This document shows positions 7,281 through 15,331 of a stretch of DNA of 25,208 nt, piece by piece. Position numbers and translations under genes: made by a program. Source of the stretch: an uncultured Acetatifactor sp. (lineage in GTDB: Bacteria; Bacillota; Clostridia; Lachnospirales; Lachnospiraceae); the NCBI GenBank assembly GCA_910577185.1, contig CAJTLR010000057.1, positions 1 through 25,208 of the forward strand, given 5' to 3'. Under the pieces are notes generated by a model. The model was not told where the DNA came from. It ran no database searches and saw only the letters and a program-made list of their open reading frames with translations. Each line of letters begins with the position of its first letter. The stretch's first letter is position 1.

Positions 7281-7523
7281 TGCACACGGGCGCGTAAGGA
7301 AATAAGCAGCGAAAGCTGCACGCACCCGGCGCGGGAGTAGTGGAGAAGAGCGTTCCCCTACTCGATTGCACACGGGCGCGTAAGGAAATAAGCAGCGAAA
7401 GCTGCACGCACCCGGCGCGGGAGTAGTGGAGAAGAGCGTTCCCCTACTCGATTGCACACGGGCGCGTAAGGAAATTAGCAGCGAAAGGAGCATGCGCTCC
7501 GCGCGGCGGGTAGAGGAGAACAT
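7281..7523. repeat. Tandem 86-bp structured repeat, two identical copies plus a diverged third
   Basis: Units start at 7281, 7367 and 7453. The first two are identical over 86 bp. The third matches for about 35 bp, then changes. Each full unit contains a GCAGC-GAAA-GCTGC hairpin with a GNRA-type loop. That hairpin is enclosed by an outer CGGGcGCG/CGCaCCCG pairing. A second hairpin uses GAGTAG and CTACTC arms. The third unit replaces the GCTGC arm with another hairpin (7487-7491 with 7496-7500), so a helix is kept although the sequence differs. The block fills the gap between the operon terminator and the flavoprotein gene and ends at that gene's ribosome site. Any open frames inside are products of the repeat. 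Confidence 0.85.
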
Positions 7524-7526
7524 GGA

Positions 7527-8885
7527 TTGGGCAGAGTGATCATTGTGGGCGGAGGCGCCGCAGGAATGATGGCGGCCATTGCGGCTGCGGATCAGGGCAG
7601 CAGTGTGTGCCTGATTGAAAAGAACGAGAAACTGGGAAAGAAACTGTTTATCACAGGAAAGGGACGCTGCAATGTGACCAATGCCGGGGACATGGATACT
7701 CTTTTTGACAATGTCCGTACCAATGGCAAGTTTCTTTACAGTGCATTTTATGGCTATGACAATCGGGCCGTGATGGAGTTTCTGGAGAGGGCGGGATGTC
7801 CGCTGAAAACGGAACGGGGCGGGAGGGTATTTCCTGTGTCGGACCATTCTTCGGATGTGATAGCTGCTTTCCAGAGGGAATTAAAAAAACGGCATGTGGA
7901 AATTCTTCTGAATACGGAAGTAAAGGCGCTTCTTCTGCGGGAAAAGGAAGAAACGGACAAGCTTGCGCAGGAGCCCGGGAAGCAGAACAGAAGGGAAGCG
8001 GAAGCGGACGGCAAAACGACAGGGAGCCGGGAGGCAGGGGAAAACCGGAAGATGCAGCTGGCAGGAGTAAGTCTTGCCAGTGGAAAAAAGATGTGGGCGG
8101 ATGGCTGCATTGTGTGCACGGGGGGCTTGTCCTATCCGGCCACAGGCTCCACCGGGGACGGCTACCGCTTTGCGGAAGAGACGGGCCATAAAATTACGGA
8201 ATGCCATCCTTCCCTTGTGCCGTTTCAGATAAAAGAAAAATGGTGTGCCGGGCTTTCCGGACTGTCCCTGAAAAATGTTTCGGTCAGGCTTGTCTGTGAA
8301 GGCAGGGAAGCATACCAGGGCTTTGGGGAGATGATGTTTACCCATTTCGGCGTCAGCGGGCCGCTGATTCTGTCTGCCAGCAGCTATTACGGGCAGGGAG
8401 GGAAAAGATCCGCAAAGTCCCGGGGAACCGGAGGGGAGACAAAGCTGTACATTGACTTAAAACCTGCGCTGGACCCGGAGCAGCTGGACCGCCGGATTCT
8501 GCGCGACTTTGAAGAAAATAAGAATAAACAGTTCAGGAATGCGCTGGGAGGCCTTTTTCCCATGAAGCTGATTCCTGTGATGCAGGAATTGTCGGGCATT
8601 CAGGGGGATAAGAAAGTCAATGAAGTCACCAAAGAGGAGAGAAGGCATTTCGGGGAACTGATCAAAAACCTGCCGCTCACTGTGACCGGGGTGAGGGGAT
8701 TTGAGGAAGCGGTTATCACCAGAGGGGGGATTTCCGTGAAGGATGTGAATCCCTCCACCATGGAATCCAAAAAAGTCAGCGGACTGTATTTTGCGGGGGA
8801 AGTACTGGACCTGGACGCCATGACAGGGGGCTTTAACCTGCAGATTGCCTGGTCCACAGGATTTCTGGCAGGCCGGTCCGTGTAA
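7527..8885 (+). CDS. HI0933/BaiN-family FAD-dependent oxidoreductase
   Basis: A 452-residue flavoprotein. The FAD Rossmann motif GGGAAGMM is at residues 8-15, with a terminal Glu of the second strand at about 31. The family motif GKGRCNVTN is at 44-52, CTGGLSYPATGSTGDGY at about 197-213, and the C-terminal FAD-closing segment FAGEVLDLDAMTGGFNLQIAW near 430. The physiological substrate of this family is mostly unknown. Names such as aminoacetone oxidase or BaiN are transferred. A charged, low-complexity stretch (about 138-176) looks like a lineage-specific insert. The start is TTG 7527, 8 nt after GAGGAG (7513-7518). A nearby ATG (7522) opens only a five-codon frame ending in TGA. Confidence 0.9.
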   Translation: MGRVIIVGGGAAGMMAAIAAADQGSSVCLIEKNEKLGKKLFITGKGRCNVTNAGDMDTLFDNVRTNGKFLYSAFYGYDNRAVMEFLERAGCPLKTERGGRVFPVSDHSSDVIAAFQRELKKRHVEILLNTEVKALLLREKEETDKLAQEPGKQNRREAEADGKTTGSREAGENRKMQLAGVSLASGKKMWADGCIVCTGGLSYPATGSTGDGYRFAEETGHKITECHPSLVPFQIKEKWCAGLSGLSLKNVSVRLVCEGREAYQGFGEMMFTHFGVSGPLILSASSYYGQGGKRSAKSRGTGGETKLYIDLKPALDPEQLDRRILRDFEENKNKQFRNALGGLFPMKLIPVMQELSGIQGDKKVNEVTKEERRHFGELIKNLPLTVTGVRGFEEAVITRGGISVKDVNPSTMESKKVSGLYFAGEVLDLDAMTGGFNLQIAWSTGFLAGRSV

Positions 8886-8935
8886 GGCCCCCTGGGCGCA
8901 CTGCCCGCGGAAATCAGGAAAAAGAGGAGAGACAT

Positions 8936-9616
8936 ATGAGTTTTAATGTGGCCATAGACGGACCTGCGGGGGCAGGAAAGAGCACCGTCGCCAAAGCCGT
9001 GGCAAAGGAAATGAACCTGATCTATGTGGATACCGGGGCAATGTACCGTGCCATGGCACTGTATATGCTGAGGGAAGGCGTGAATCTGAAGAATCCGGAA
9101 GAAATCATTGAAAAATGCGGTAAAGCAGAGATCACCATGCGTTACGAGAACGGTATTCAGGTGGTTTTCCTGAACGGGGAAAATGTAAATCCGTATTTAC
9201 GTACCGAGGAAGTGGGAGAGGCGGCTTCCATAACGAGCCCGGTGCCCCAGGTGCGGGAGAACATTGTGAGACTCCAGAAAGAACTGGCAGCAGGGACGGA
9301 CTGTATCATGGATGGCAGGGATATCGGCACTTGTGTGCTTCCCGGGGCCCAGCTGAAAATATATCTCACGGCCAGCAGTCAGGTGCGGGCAAAAAGAAGA
9401 TATGACGAGCTTATGGCAAAAGGGGAAGCATGTGACCTGGAGCTTATCAAAGCAGGTATTGAGGAACGGGATTACAGGGACATGCACCGGGAAATGTCTC
9501 CTCTGAAGCAGGCGGAAGACGCGGTTTTGGTGGATACTTCGGAGATGGACCGGGATGAAGTCATATCAGAGTTGACAAGACTCTGCAGGCAGGCGTTTGC
9601 GTCCTGGAAAGGATGA
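8936..9616 (+). CDS. cmk: Cytidylate kinase
   Basis: A 226-residue P-loop kinase phosphorylating CMP/dCMP with ATP. The Walker A motif GPAGAGKST (9-17), DTGAMYRAM (32-40) and DGRDIGT (126-132) are all typical of Cmk. The Arg-rich lid follows (RAKRRYDEL, 151-159). Length is normal. It begins 50 nt after the flavoprotein stop with a GGAGAG ribosome site. In clostridial genomes cmk commonly sits just upstream of ispH and rpsA, as here. Confidence 0.97.
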   Translation: MSFNVAIDGPAGAGKSTVAKAVAKEMNLIYVDTGAMYRAMALYMLREGVNLKNPEEIIEKCGKAEITMRYENGIQVVFLNGENVNPYLRTEEVGEAASITSPVPQVRENIVRLQKELAAGTDCIMDGRDIGTCVLPGAQLKIYLTASSQVRAKRRYDELMAKGEACDLELIKAGIEERDYRDMHREMSPLKQAEDAVLVDTSEMDRDEVISELTRLCRQAFASWKG

Positions 9617-9646
9617 GTGCCCCGGCGATTTGTGCAGACAGGGGGC

Positions 9647-9683
9647 TTTAAACGGGCTGGAGGCCGGTTTTGCGCGGTTTAAA
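9647..9683 (+). other. Inverted repeat between cmk and ispH
   Basis: A 7-bp inverted repeat (9647-9653 with 9677-9683) enclosing GC-rich sequence in the 94-nt cmk-ispH gap. No T run follows. It may be a processing or stabilising hairpin. Significance is uncertain. Confidence 0.35.
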
Positions 9684-9710
9684 TCATAAGGGCAGAAAGG
9701 AAGATCGCAG

Positions 9711-10580
9711 ATGGAAGTAAAACTTGCGGAATGCACGGGATTTTGCTTCGGGGTAAAACGGGCGGTGGATACCGTGTATGAACAGATAAAAAACGGGAAA
9801 ACTATATATACGTACGGCCCCATAGTAAACAATGAGGAAGTGGTAAAGGATCTGGCCGAAAAGGGTGTCAGGGTTCTGGAGTCCAAAGAAGAACTTCTGT
9901 GCCTGCCGGACGGCTCCGGTCCGGACGCGCCGGACGGTGTGGTGATCCGGGCCCACGGCGTGCCCGAGGAAATTTACCATATCCTGAAAGAGAAAAATCT
10001 GGAGTGCATTGACGCTACCTGTCCATTTGTGAGCAGAATCCAGAAAAAAGCGGAAGAAGAGAGCAGGAACGGAAAGCATATGGTCATTGTGGGCAATGCA
10101 GGACATCCGGAGGTGGAAGGTATCATAGGATGGTGCAAGGGCGGTGTGACAGTGCTGAATAGTGAGCAGGAAGCCGGAAAAATCAGCCTTCCTGGGGAAG
10201 AAGAACTATGCGTGGTCGCACAAACGACATTTAACTACAATAAATTTCAAGCGATAGTTGAAATTTTGGAAAAAAGAGGTTATAATGGTAGTGTTGTAAA
10301 TACTATCTGTAACGCTACGGAGGAGCGTCAACGTTCGGCAAGGGCGCTCGCGGCAGAGGCTGACGTAATGATTGTAATAGGTGGCAGGCATAGTTCCAAT
10401 ACCCGAAGGCTGTATGAAATCTGCAGTGAGGAATGTTCGGACACCTATTTTATACAGACACTGGAGGACTTGTGTTTAGATTTACCTAAAACTGCTCGAC
10501 TGGTGGGTATTACAGCGGGGGCTTCCACCCCAAACAAATTAATTGAGGAGGTTCAAAATTATGTCAGAATTAACTTTTGA
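9711..10580 (+). CDS. ispH: 4-hydroxy-3-methylbut-2-enyl diphosphate reductase
   Basis: A 289-residue iron-sulfur enzyme making IPP and DMAPP in the last step of the MEP isoprenoid pathway. The three cluster cysteines are C12 (CTGFCFG), C104 (DATCPF) and C200 (NTIC). The active-site histidines are H82 (AHGVP) and H132 (GHPE), with a C-terminal AGASTPNKLI motif. Its last 20 nt overlap rpsA. Within the 3' half (about 10207-10345) codon choice becomes AT-rich (CAA, ATA, AAA, TTT), unlike the CAG/ATC style around it. This coincides with an embedded promoter-like sequence. Confidence 0.97.
   Translation: MEVKLAECTGFCFGVKRAVDTVYEQIKNGKTIYTYGPIVNNEEVVKDLAEKGVRVLESKEELLCLPDGSGPDAPDGVVIRAHGVPEEIYHILKEKNLECIDATCPFVSRIQKKAEEESRNGKHMVIVGNAGHPEVEGIIGWCKGGVTVLNSEQEAGKISLPGEEELCVVAQTTFNYNKFQAIVEILEKRGYNGSVVNTICNATEERQRSARALAAEADVMIVIGGRHSSNTRRLYEICSEECSDTYFIQTLEDLCLDLPKTARLVGITAGASTPNKLIEEVQNYVRINF
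10258..10286 (+). promoter_or_regulatory. Near-consensus promoter inside ispH, probably for rpsA-cheR
   Basis: TTGAAA (10258-10263), an exact 17-bp spacer and a perfect TATAAT (10281-10286). This is the best sigma-A match noticed in the window. The -10 hexamer is encoded by codons Tyr191-Asn192 of ispH. Transcription would start near 10293, leaving a leader of about 268 nt before rpsA. Motif evidence only. Confidence 0.6.
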
Positions 10581-11700
10581 ACAAATGTTTGAGGATACTA
10601 TCAAGATGATCCACTCAGGAGATGTAGTCGAAGGCACAGTTATTGATGTCAAGGCAGATGAGATCGTTCTGAACATCGGATATAAGTCGGATGGTATTCT
10701 GACCAAAAGTGAGTACACAAATGATTCCAGCGTGGATCTCACGACAGCGGTGAAGCCGGGTGACACGATGGAAGTACGTATTCTGAAGGTAAACGATGGC
10801 GAAGGCCAGGTAGTGCTGACTTACAAGAGACTGGCAGCTGACCGGGGCAACAAGAGGATTGAAGAGGCTTATAACAACAAGGAAGTCCTGAAGGCGGCGG
10901 TTGTCCAGGTATTGGAAGGCGGTCTGAGTGTCAATGTGGAAGGTGCCAAAGTATTTATCCCTGCCAGCCTCGTATCTGATATTTACGAGAAGGATCTGGG
11001 AAAATACATGGGTACGGAGATCGAGTTTGTGATCAGCGAGTATAATCCCAAGAGGAGAAGATATATCGGCGACCGCAGACAGCTCATCAATGCACGCAAG
11101 GCAGAACTTCAGAAGGAACTCTTTGAGAGAATCCATGAGGGGGATGTTGTGGAAGGCATCGTGAAGAATGTCACGGATTTCGGCGCCTTTGTTGATCTTG
11201 GCGGAGCAGATGGACTCCTGCATATTTCGGAGATGTCCTGGGGACATGTGGAGCATCCCAGAAAAGTATTTAAAGTGGGCGACAAACTGAATGTGCTGAT
11301 CAAGGAAATCAACGGCAGCAAGATTGCGCTGTCCCTGAAATTTGAGGACCAGAATCCCTGGAGGGATGCGGCGGACAAATATGCCATCGGAAGCATTGTG
11401 ACGGGCAGGGTAGCCAGAATGACTGATTTTGGCGCGTTTGTGGAACTGGAGCCCGGCGTGGACGCGCTGCTTCATGTATCCCAGATTTCCAAGGAGCATG
11501 TGGAGAAGCCCTCGGATGTACTGAAGGCTGGAGAGCAGATCACGGCCAAGATTGTGGATTTCAACGAAATTGACAGAAAAATTTCCCTGAGCATCAAAGC
11601 AATGGCACAGCAGGCAGCGTCAAGGGAAGAAGATGCGGACGAGGTTTCCGTGGATGTAGAGGCAGAGATTGCGGCCCAGGCGGAGGATGATGCCCAGTAA
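10561..11700 (+). CDS. rpsA: 30S ribosomal protein S1 family protein
   Basis: A 379-residue RNA-binding protein with four S1 (OB-fold) domains at about residues 19-92, 106-172, 186-256 and 271-342. The last two carry the clearest signatures (VTDFGAFVDLGGADGLLHISE and MTDFGAFVELEPGVDALLHVSQ). This is the four-domain form common in Firmicutes, shorter than the six-domain proteobacterial S1. An acidic, Ala-rich tail follows. ATG 10561 is chosen because GAGGAGG (10545-10551) lies 9 nt upstream. Starting at TTG 10543 would put the ribosome site inside the gene. It overlaps ispH by 20 nt and shares its final base with the cheR start codon. Confidence 0.94.
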   Translation: MSELTFEQMFEDTIKMIHSGDVVEGTVIDVKADEIVLNIGYKSDGILTKSEYTNDSSVDLTTAVKPGDTMEVRILKVNDGEGQVVLTYKRLAADRGNKRIEEAYNNKEVLKAAVVQVLEGGLSVNVEGAKVFIPASLVSDIYEKDLGKYMGTEIEFVISEYNPKRRRYIGDRRQLINARKAELQKELFERIHEGDVVEGIVKNVTDFGAFVDLGGADGLLHISEMSWGHVEHPRKVFKVGDKLNVLIKEINGSKIALSLKFEDQNPWRDAADKYAIGSIVTGRVARMTDFGAFVELEPGVDALLHVSQISKEHVEKPSDVLKAGEQITAKIVDFNEIDRKISLSIKAMAQQAASREEDADEVSVDVEAEIAAQAEDDAQ

Positions 11701-12494
11701 TGACAGAATATACTGCCATGGTGTTTGACTATAAGTATTTTAAGAGGGAGATCCTGTCACTGACAGGGATTGACCTGAATGCTTATAGGGAAAATCAGAT
11801 GAAGCGCCGTATAGACGCCCTGATTTCCAAGAATAAGATAGTGGGCTATGATAAGTATGTGTATCGTCTGAAGACGGACAAAGACAAATTAGAGGAATTT
11901 ATCAACTACATTACCATCAATGTCTCTGAGTTTTACAGGGATCTTTCCCAGTGGAAAGTGATGGAAGATAAGGCAATCCCGGAATTGATCAGCAGATTCG
12001 GCAAAAATCTGAAGATCTGGAGTGCTGCCTGCTCCACGGGTGACGAGCCTTATTCGCTGGTAATGGCGCTGTCAAGGCATCTTCCACTGGCCAATATCAG
12101 AATTTTGGCCACGGACCTGGACAGACAGGTGATAGAGCAGGCAAAAGAAGGGATATACTGTGAGAGGAGTATTGTGTCTGTGCCGCCGGATCTGAAAAGA
12201 AGATTTTTCAGGCAGACAGGTTCTTCTTTTAAGATAGCGAATGAAATCAAAAATTGTGTGGAGTTCAGGGAGCATAACCTGCTGAAGGATGCGTATCCCC
12301 TGGGCTGTCATATGATAGTGTGCCGTAATGTGCTGATTTACTTTACGGAGGAGGCTAAAGATATGGTATTTCGTAAGTATTTTAAGTCTCTTGTCAGCGG
12401 AGGGCTGCTGTTTATCGGCAGCTCGGAACAGATCCTCAATCACAGGGAAATAGGCTATAACAGAAAGAATGCTTTTTTCTACCAGAAACCTTAG
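11700..12494 (+). CDS. cheR: CheR-type SAM-dependent protein-glutamate methyltransferase
   Basis: A 264-residue methyltransferase of the chemotaxis-receptor family. It has an N-terminal helical CheR domain (about 10-75), the ITINVSEFYRD motif (71-81), the SAM-binding loop SAACSTGDEPYS (108-119), LATDLD (136-141) and VCRNVLIYF (207-215). The start ATG overlaps the rpsA stop (TAATG), with a GGAGG 13 nt upstream inside rpsA, so translation is probably coupled. No receptor, CheB, CheA or flagellar gene is nearby. It may therefore serve a distant chemosensory system or a non-motility target, which is inference. ATG 11718 is an alternative start. Confidence 0.92.
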   Translation: MTEYTAMVFDYKYFKREILSLTGIDLNAYRENQMKRRIDALISKNKIVGYDKYVYRLKTDKDKLEEFINYITINVSEFYRDLSQWKVMEDKAIPELISRFGKNLKIWSAACSTGDEPYSLVMALSRHLPLANIRILATDLDRQVIEQAKEGIYCERSIVSVPPDLKRRFFRQTGSSFKIANEIKNCVEFREHNLLKDAYPLGCHMIVCRNVLIYFTEEAKDMVFRKYFKSLVSGGLLFIGSSEQILNHREIGYNRKNAFFYQKP

Positions 12495-12506
12495 AAGCGT
12501 AAGGAT

Positions 12507-12544
12507 AAGCGGCTGCAGGCTGAAAAGACAGGCAACCGCTTTTT
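12507..12544 (+). terminator. Terminator after cheR
   Basis: AAGCGG (12507-12512) pairs with CCGCTT (12536-12541), with inner TGC/GCA and CTG/CAG pairs. A five-T run spans 12540-12544. It lies 12 nt after the cheR stop and separates it from the convergent gene. Confidence 0.7.
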
Positions 12545-12679
12545 GATGTGCAAAAAAATAAGTTCGGCTCCTTATTCCGGAAAAGCAAAGACCCCGCTGC
12601 AGCCAACAGGACTTGCATGAATATTTTCCTCATTGCCAGCGGGAATAAAGAGCCTTATGTCAAAATCCGGACAGAAAAC

Positions 12680-12693
12680 TGCCCATGGGGGCA
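12680..12693 (-). terminator. Weak terminator of the leftward nuclease gene
   Basis: Read on the minus strand, TGCCC and GGGCA form a 5-bp stem with a 4-nt loop followed by G and four T residues, 10 nt beyond the nuclease stop. The stem is short, so the assignment is tentative. The rest of the 12495-12703 gap shows no gene. Confidence 0.4.
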
Positions 12694-12703
12694 GGAGCCT
12701 GGG

Positions 12704-13807
12704 TCAATAGGAGGAGGCAATCATGCTCAGAATGTGGGAAGCATACCTGGAAAAAGCTTCCCTGTCTTTTTTTAATTCATCCGTCAGCTCAAAGAAAAGA
12801 TCCCGGCTCTTGTAATCCCGTTTGAAAAACGGTGAAAAAACGTAATCCCACTGGGGAAGATAGCAGGATTCCTTGCGGGTGTAACAGTTGGCGGCGGATG
12901 CGGGGATGCGGTATGCCTTTTCCACGAAATCTGCCACGGATTTATGAAGCGCCACGTCCTCTGCGGGAAGATAATAATAGTCCTGGTAATTGGAATAGAA
13001 AAATTTCAGTTCCTCTTCCAGAATGGGAATTTTCAGGGTCCCTTCGTTTTCCTCTCCCCTGAAAAAGCACTGGTTGGCATTGGCGGATACCGGTCTGGGC
13101 AGGGGCGTGTCCAGTTTGAGATGGATGACGAGCTCGCGCCGTCTGCTGCCATGGACATCTTTGTAATAATTTGCCTGGACTTTCCGGGCCCGCACAGGCT
13201 GGTTGAATAAATCGTAATAGACAAGTATGGGCAGGAGTTCCAGCATACCCTTCAAATCATCCGCGTTGTGGAGAAGAATGGCATTTTCCAGGTATTCGGA
13301 AGGGTTTTTGATATATTCCTGATAAAGTCCGATGAGTTCGCTGCCGGAAAAGACATCTTTGCGGTTGATGCCCAGAAATTGTTCCAGGGTTTTCTGCTTG
13401 CAGTTGGCAAGCTTGAGAAAATACCGGTAAGGCGCAATCCGCCTGTAAAGATCGATGCCTTCAAAATCATCAAAATTCCAGGGCAGCGAAAGCTGGGCAC
13501 ATTTCTGGGTGATAAAAGGCAGGTCAAAATTATTGCCGTTAAAATGAATCAGGCAGCGGTAAGGCCGTGCAAACTGGAAAAAGGCTTTCAGTATTTCGGC
13601 CTCCTGGTCGTAATTTTCCGCCATCCACTGGATGGTCTGCCATTTTCCTGCCCGGCAATAGGCGCATCCTATGAGGTAGAGATAAGAGGATTTGGCGGTA
13701 AAGCCGGTGGTCTCAATATCCAGAAAAAGAATCCGCTCCAGGGGTGCAAGCCTGTCCAGGGGATAAGAAATTGAAAAGTTATCCAGTGTTTCCTCGCAAA
13801 TTCGCAT
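12704..13807 (-). CDS. RNase H-like (DnaQ/YprB-type) exonuclease-domain protein
   Basis: A 367-residue protein. An RNase H-fold exonuclease domain fills residues 20-205: D30 and E32 in FLDIETTGF, D95 in HFNGNNFDLPFI and the HNADD block (170-174) provide the acidic metal-binding set of DEDD nucleases. The C-terminal part is not recognised. It resembles Bacillus YprB-like proteins, whose role is poorly defined. Start: the ATG at 13807 has GGAGG 5 nt upstream. The ATG at 13819 is inside that ribosome site and lacks one of its own. It is the only convincing minus-strand gene, facing cheR and divergent from rnfC. Confidence 0.85.
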   Translation of the reverse strand: MRICEETLDNFSISYPLDRLAPLERILFLDIETTGFTAKSSYLYLIGCAYCRAGKWQTIQWMAENYDQEAEILKAFFQFARPYRCLIHFNGNNFDLPFITQKCAQLSLPWNFDDFEGIDLYRRIAPYRYFLKLANCKQKTLEQFLGINRKDVFSGSELIGLYQEYIKNPSEYLENAILLHNADDLKGMLELLPILVYYDLFNQPVRARKVQANYYKDVHGSRRRELVIHLKLDTPLPRPVSANANQCFFRGEENEGTLKIPILEEELKFFYSNYQDYYYLPAEDVALHKSVADFVEKAYRIPASAANCYTRKESCYLPQWDYVFSPFFKRDYKSRDLFFELTDELKKDREAFSRYASHILSMIASSY

Positions 13808-13881
13808 GGCAGCCTCCATTTTCAGATTTTCAATACTTCTCTTTTTTCACTGTGACTGTGAACCGTTAGTGAATCTTAATA

Positions 13882-13887
13882 AGTATA
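13882..13887 (-). promoter_or_regulatory. Extended -10 promoter for the leftward nuclease gene
   Basis: On the minus strand TATACT is preceded by TGT, giving an extended -10. The 17-bp-upstream hexamer is a poor -35. It lies about 75 nt before the start codon. Motif evidence only. Confidence 0.45.
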
Positions 13888-13915
13888 ACACAAAATTAAA
13901 ATTTCCAGTAGTATT

Positions 13916-13943
13916 TTGTAAAAAAAAATAGTATATTTATATC
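13916..13943 (+). promoter_or_regulatory. Possible rnf operon promoter
   Basis: TTGTAA (13916-13921) and TATATC (13938-13943) with a 16-bp spacer, in the AT-rich divergent region between the nuclease gene and rnfC. It is about 40 nt before rnfC. The match is moderate and several overlapping AT-rich alternatives exist. Confidence 0.4.
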
Positions 13944-13984
13944 AGGAGAAAGACACAGCGAGAAAGGAAGGGACTGAAGAGAAC

Positions 13985-15301
13985 ATGCATAAGTTGACAT
14001 TTGTAGGCGGTATACATCCCTACGACGGAAAAGACTTGTCCAAGGACAAGCCGATTCAGGTCTGCATGCCGGGTAAGGAACTGGCATATCCTCTGTCGCA
14101 GCACATTGGGGCACCGGCAGGGCCCTTAGTGGCAAAAGGAGACCGGGTGCTGGCAGGACAGAAGATCGCGGAGGCGGGAGGATTTGTCTCGGCTCCCATA
14201 CATGCCTCGGTATCCGGCACGGTAAAGGCTATAGAGCCCAGGCGTGTGGCCACCGGTGACATGGTTACCAGCATCATTGTGGAAAATGATGGCCTTTATG
14301 AGGAGATGGAATTTGCGGGCAGGACTTCCCTGGAGGAAGTGAAGCGGGAAGAGATTGTGGGAATCGTCCGGGAGGCGGGAATCGTGGGTATGGGAGGCGC
14401 AGGCTTTCCCACGCATGTAAAGCTGTCTGTGAAAGAGCCGGAAAAAATTGATTACGTGATCGCAAACTGCGCGGAATGCGAGCCCTATCTGACTTCCGAT
14501 TACAGGAGGATGCTGGAGGAGCCGGAAAAGCTGATCGGCGGCCTGAAAATCATACTGAAGCTGTTTCCCAATGCCACGGGAATTCTGGCTGTGGAAGACA
14601 ATAAGCCCGACTGCATCAGTGCCCTGAGGGAACGGACCCGGGATGAAGGCAGAATCTGTGTAAAGGCGCTGAAGACAAAATATCCCCAGGGAGGGGAGCG
14701 GCAGCTGATTTATGCCGTCACCGGCAGAAAAATTAATTCTACCATGCTGCCTGCCGAAGTGGGATGCGTGGTGAACAATGTGGACACCATGGTGGCAGTG
14801 TACAGGGCTGTCATGGAAGGACGGCCCCTGATGGAACGTATTGTGACAGTGACAGGGGACGCGGTGGCAGAGCCTGCCAATTTCCGGGTGAAAATCGGAA
14901 CCAGTTATGACGAAATCCTGGAGGCGGCAGGCGGATTTCAGGGGAAACCGGAGAAAGTCATCTGCGGCGGTCCCATGATGGGATTTGCCATGTTCGACCT
15001 GAAAGTACCGTCCACAAAAACATCCACGGCGCTGCTGGCATTGTCAAGGGATGAGGTATCTGCCATGGAGCCGGGTCCCTGCATCAATTGCGGGCGCTGT
15101 GTGGAAGTCTGTCCCGGCAGAATCATTCCCAGCAGGCTTGCGGATTATGCGGCACATTTTGACGAAAAAGCGTTTGTGGAAAATTACGGATGCGAGTGCT
15201 GTGAGTGCGGCTGCTGCAGCTTTGTCTGTCCGGCCAAAAGACCGCTGACCCAGCAGATCAAATCCATGCGGAAGATTCAGCTGGCCAAAAGAAAAAAATA
15301 A
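13985..15301 (+). CDS. rnfC: Rnf complex subunit C (NADH/FMN-binding, 2x[4Fe-4S])
   Basis: A 438-residue peripheral subunit where NAD+ is reduced. It has an N-terminal barrel/lipoyl-like RnfC domain (about 1-100). The nucleotide/FMN domain contains GMGGAG (135-140) and ANCAECEPYL (150-159), followed by a soluble-ligand-binding domain. Two C-terminal [4Fe-4S] motifs are CINCGRCVEVCP (about 366-377) and ECGCCSFVCP (about 406-415). The second motif is embedded in an unusually Cys-rich GCECCECGCC run. It is first of six Rnf genes, the usual clostridial order, with a GGAAGGG-like ribosome site. Confidence 0.96.
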   Translation: MHKLTFVGGIHPYDGKDLSKDKPIQVCMPGKELAYPLSQHIGAPAGPLVAKGDRVLAGQKIAEAGGFVSAPIHASVSGTVKAIEPRRVATGDMVTSIIVENDGLYEEMEFAGRTSLEEVKREEIVGIVREAGIVGMGGAGFPTHVKLSVKEPEKIDYVIANCAECEPYLTSDYRRMLEEPEKLIGGLKIILKLFPNATGILAVEDNKPDCISALRERTRDEGRICVKALKTKYPQGGERQLIYAVTGRKINSTMLPAEVGCVVNNVDTMVAVYRAVMEGRPLMERIVTVTGDAVAEPANFRVKIGTSYDEILEAAGGFQGKPEKVICGGPMMGFAMFDLKVPSTKTSTALLALSRDEVSAMEPGPCINCGRCVEVCPGRIIPSRLADYAAHFDEKAFVENYGCECCECGCCSFVCPAKRPLTQQIKSMRKIQLAKRKK

Positions 15302-15331
15302 AAAAGGAACTGGAATAGGAGATATGAGTCA

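Noticed and set aside
7281..7523. CRISPR-like array
   Set aside because: The units are contiguous 86-mers with no unique spacers, only two to three copies and no cas genes.
7522..7539. Five-codon ATG frame overlapping the flavoprotein start
   Set aside because: The ATG is only 3 nt after the ribosome site and stops at once. The TTG at 7527 has proper spacing. A start-competition role is possible but unsupported.
7063..7847. Several minus-strand open frames with recurring peptide blocks
   Set aside because: They are translations of the 86-bp repeat and of the antisense of oadA and the flavoprotein gene. None has a ribosome site or a recognisable domain.
12548..12775. 75-codon + strand frame after cheR
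   Set aside because: It crosses the end of the minus-strand nuclease gene, has no ribosome site and no family resemblance.
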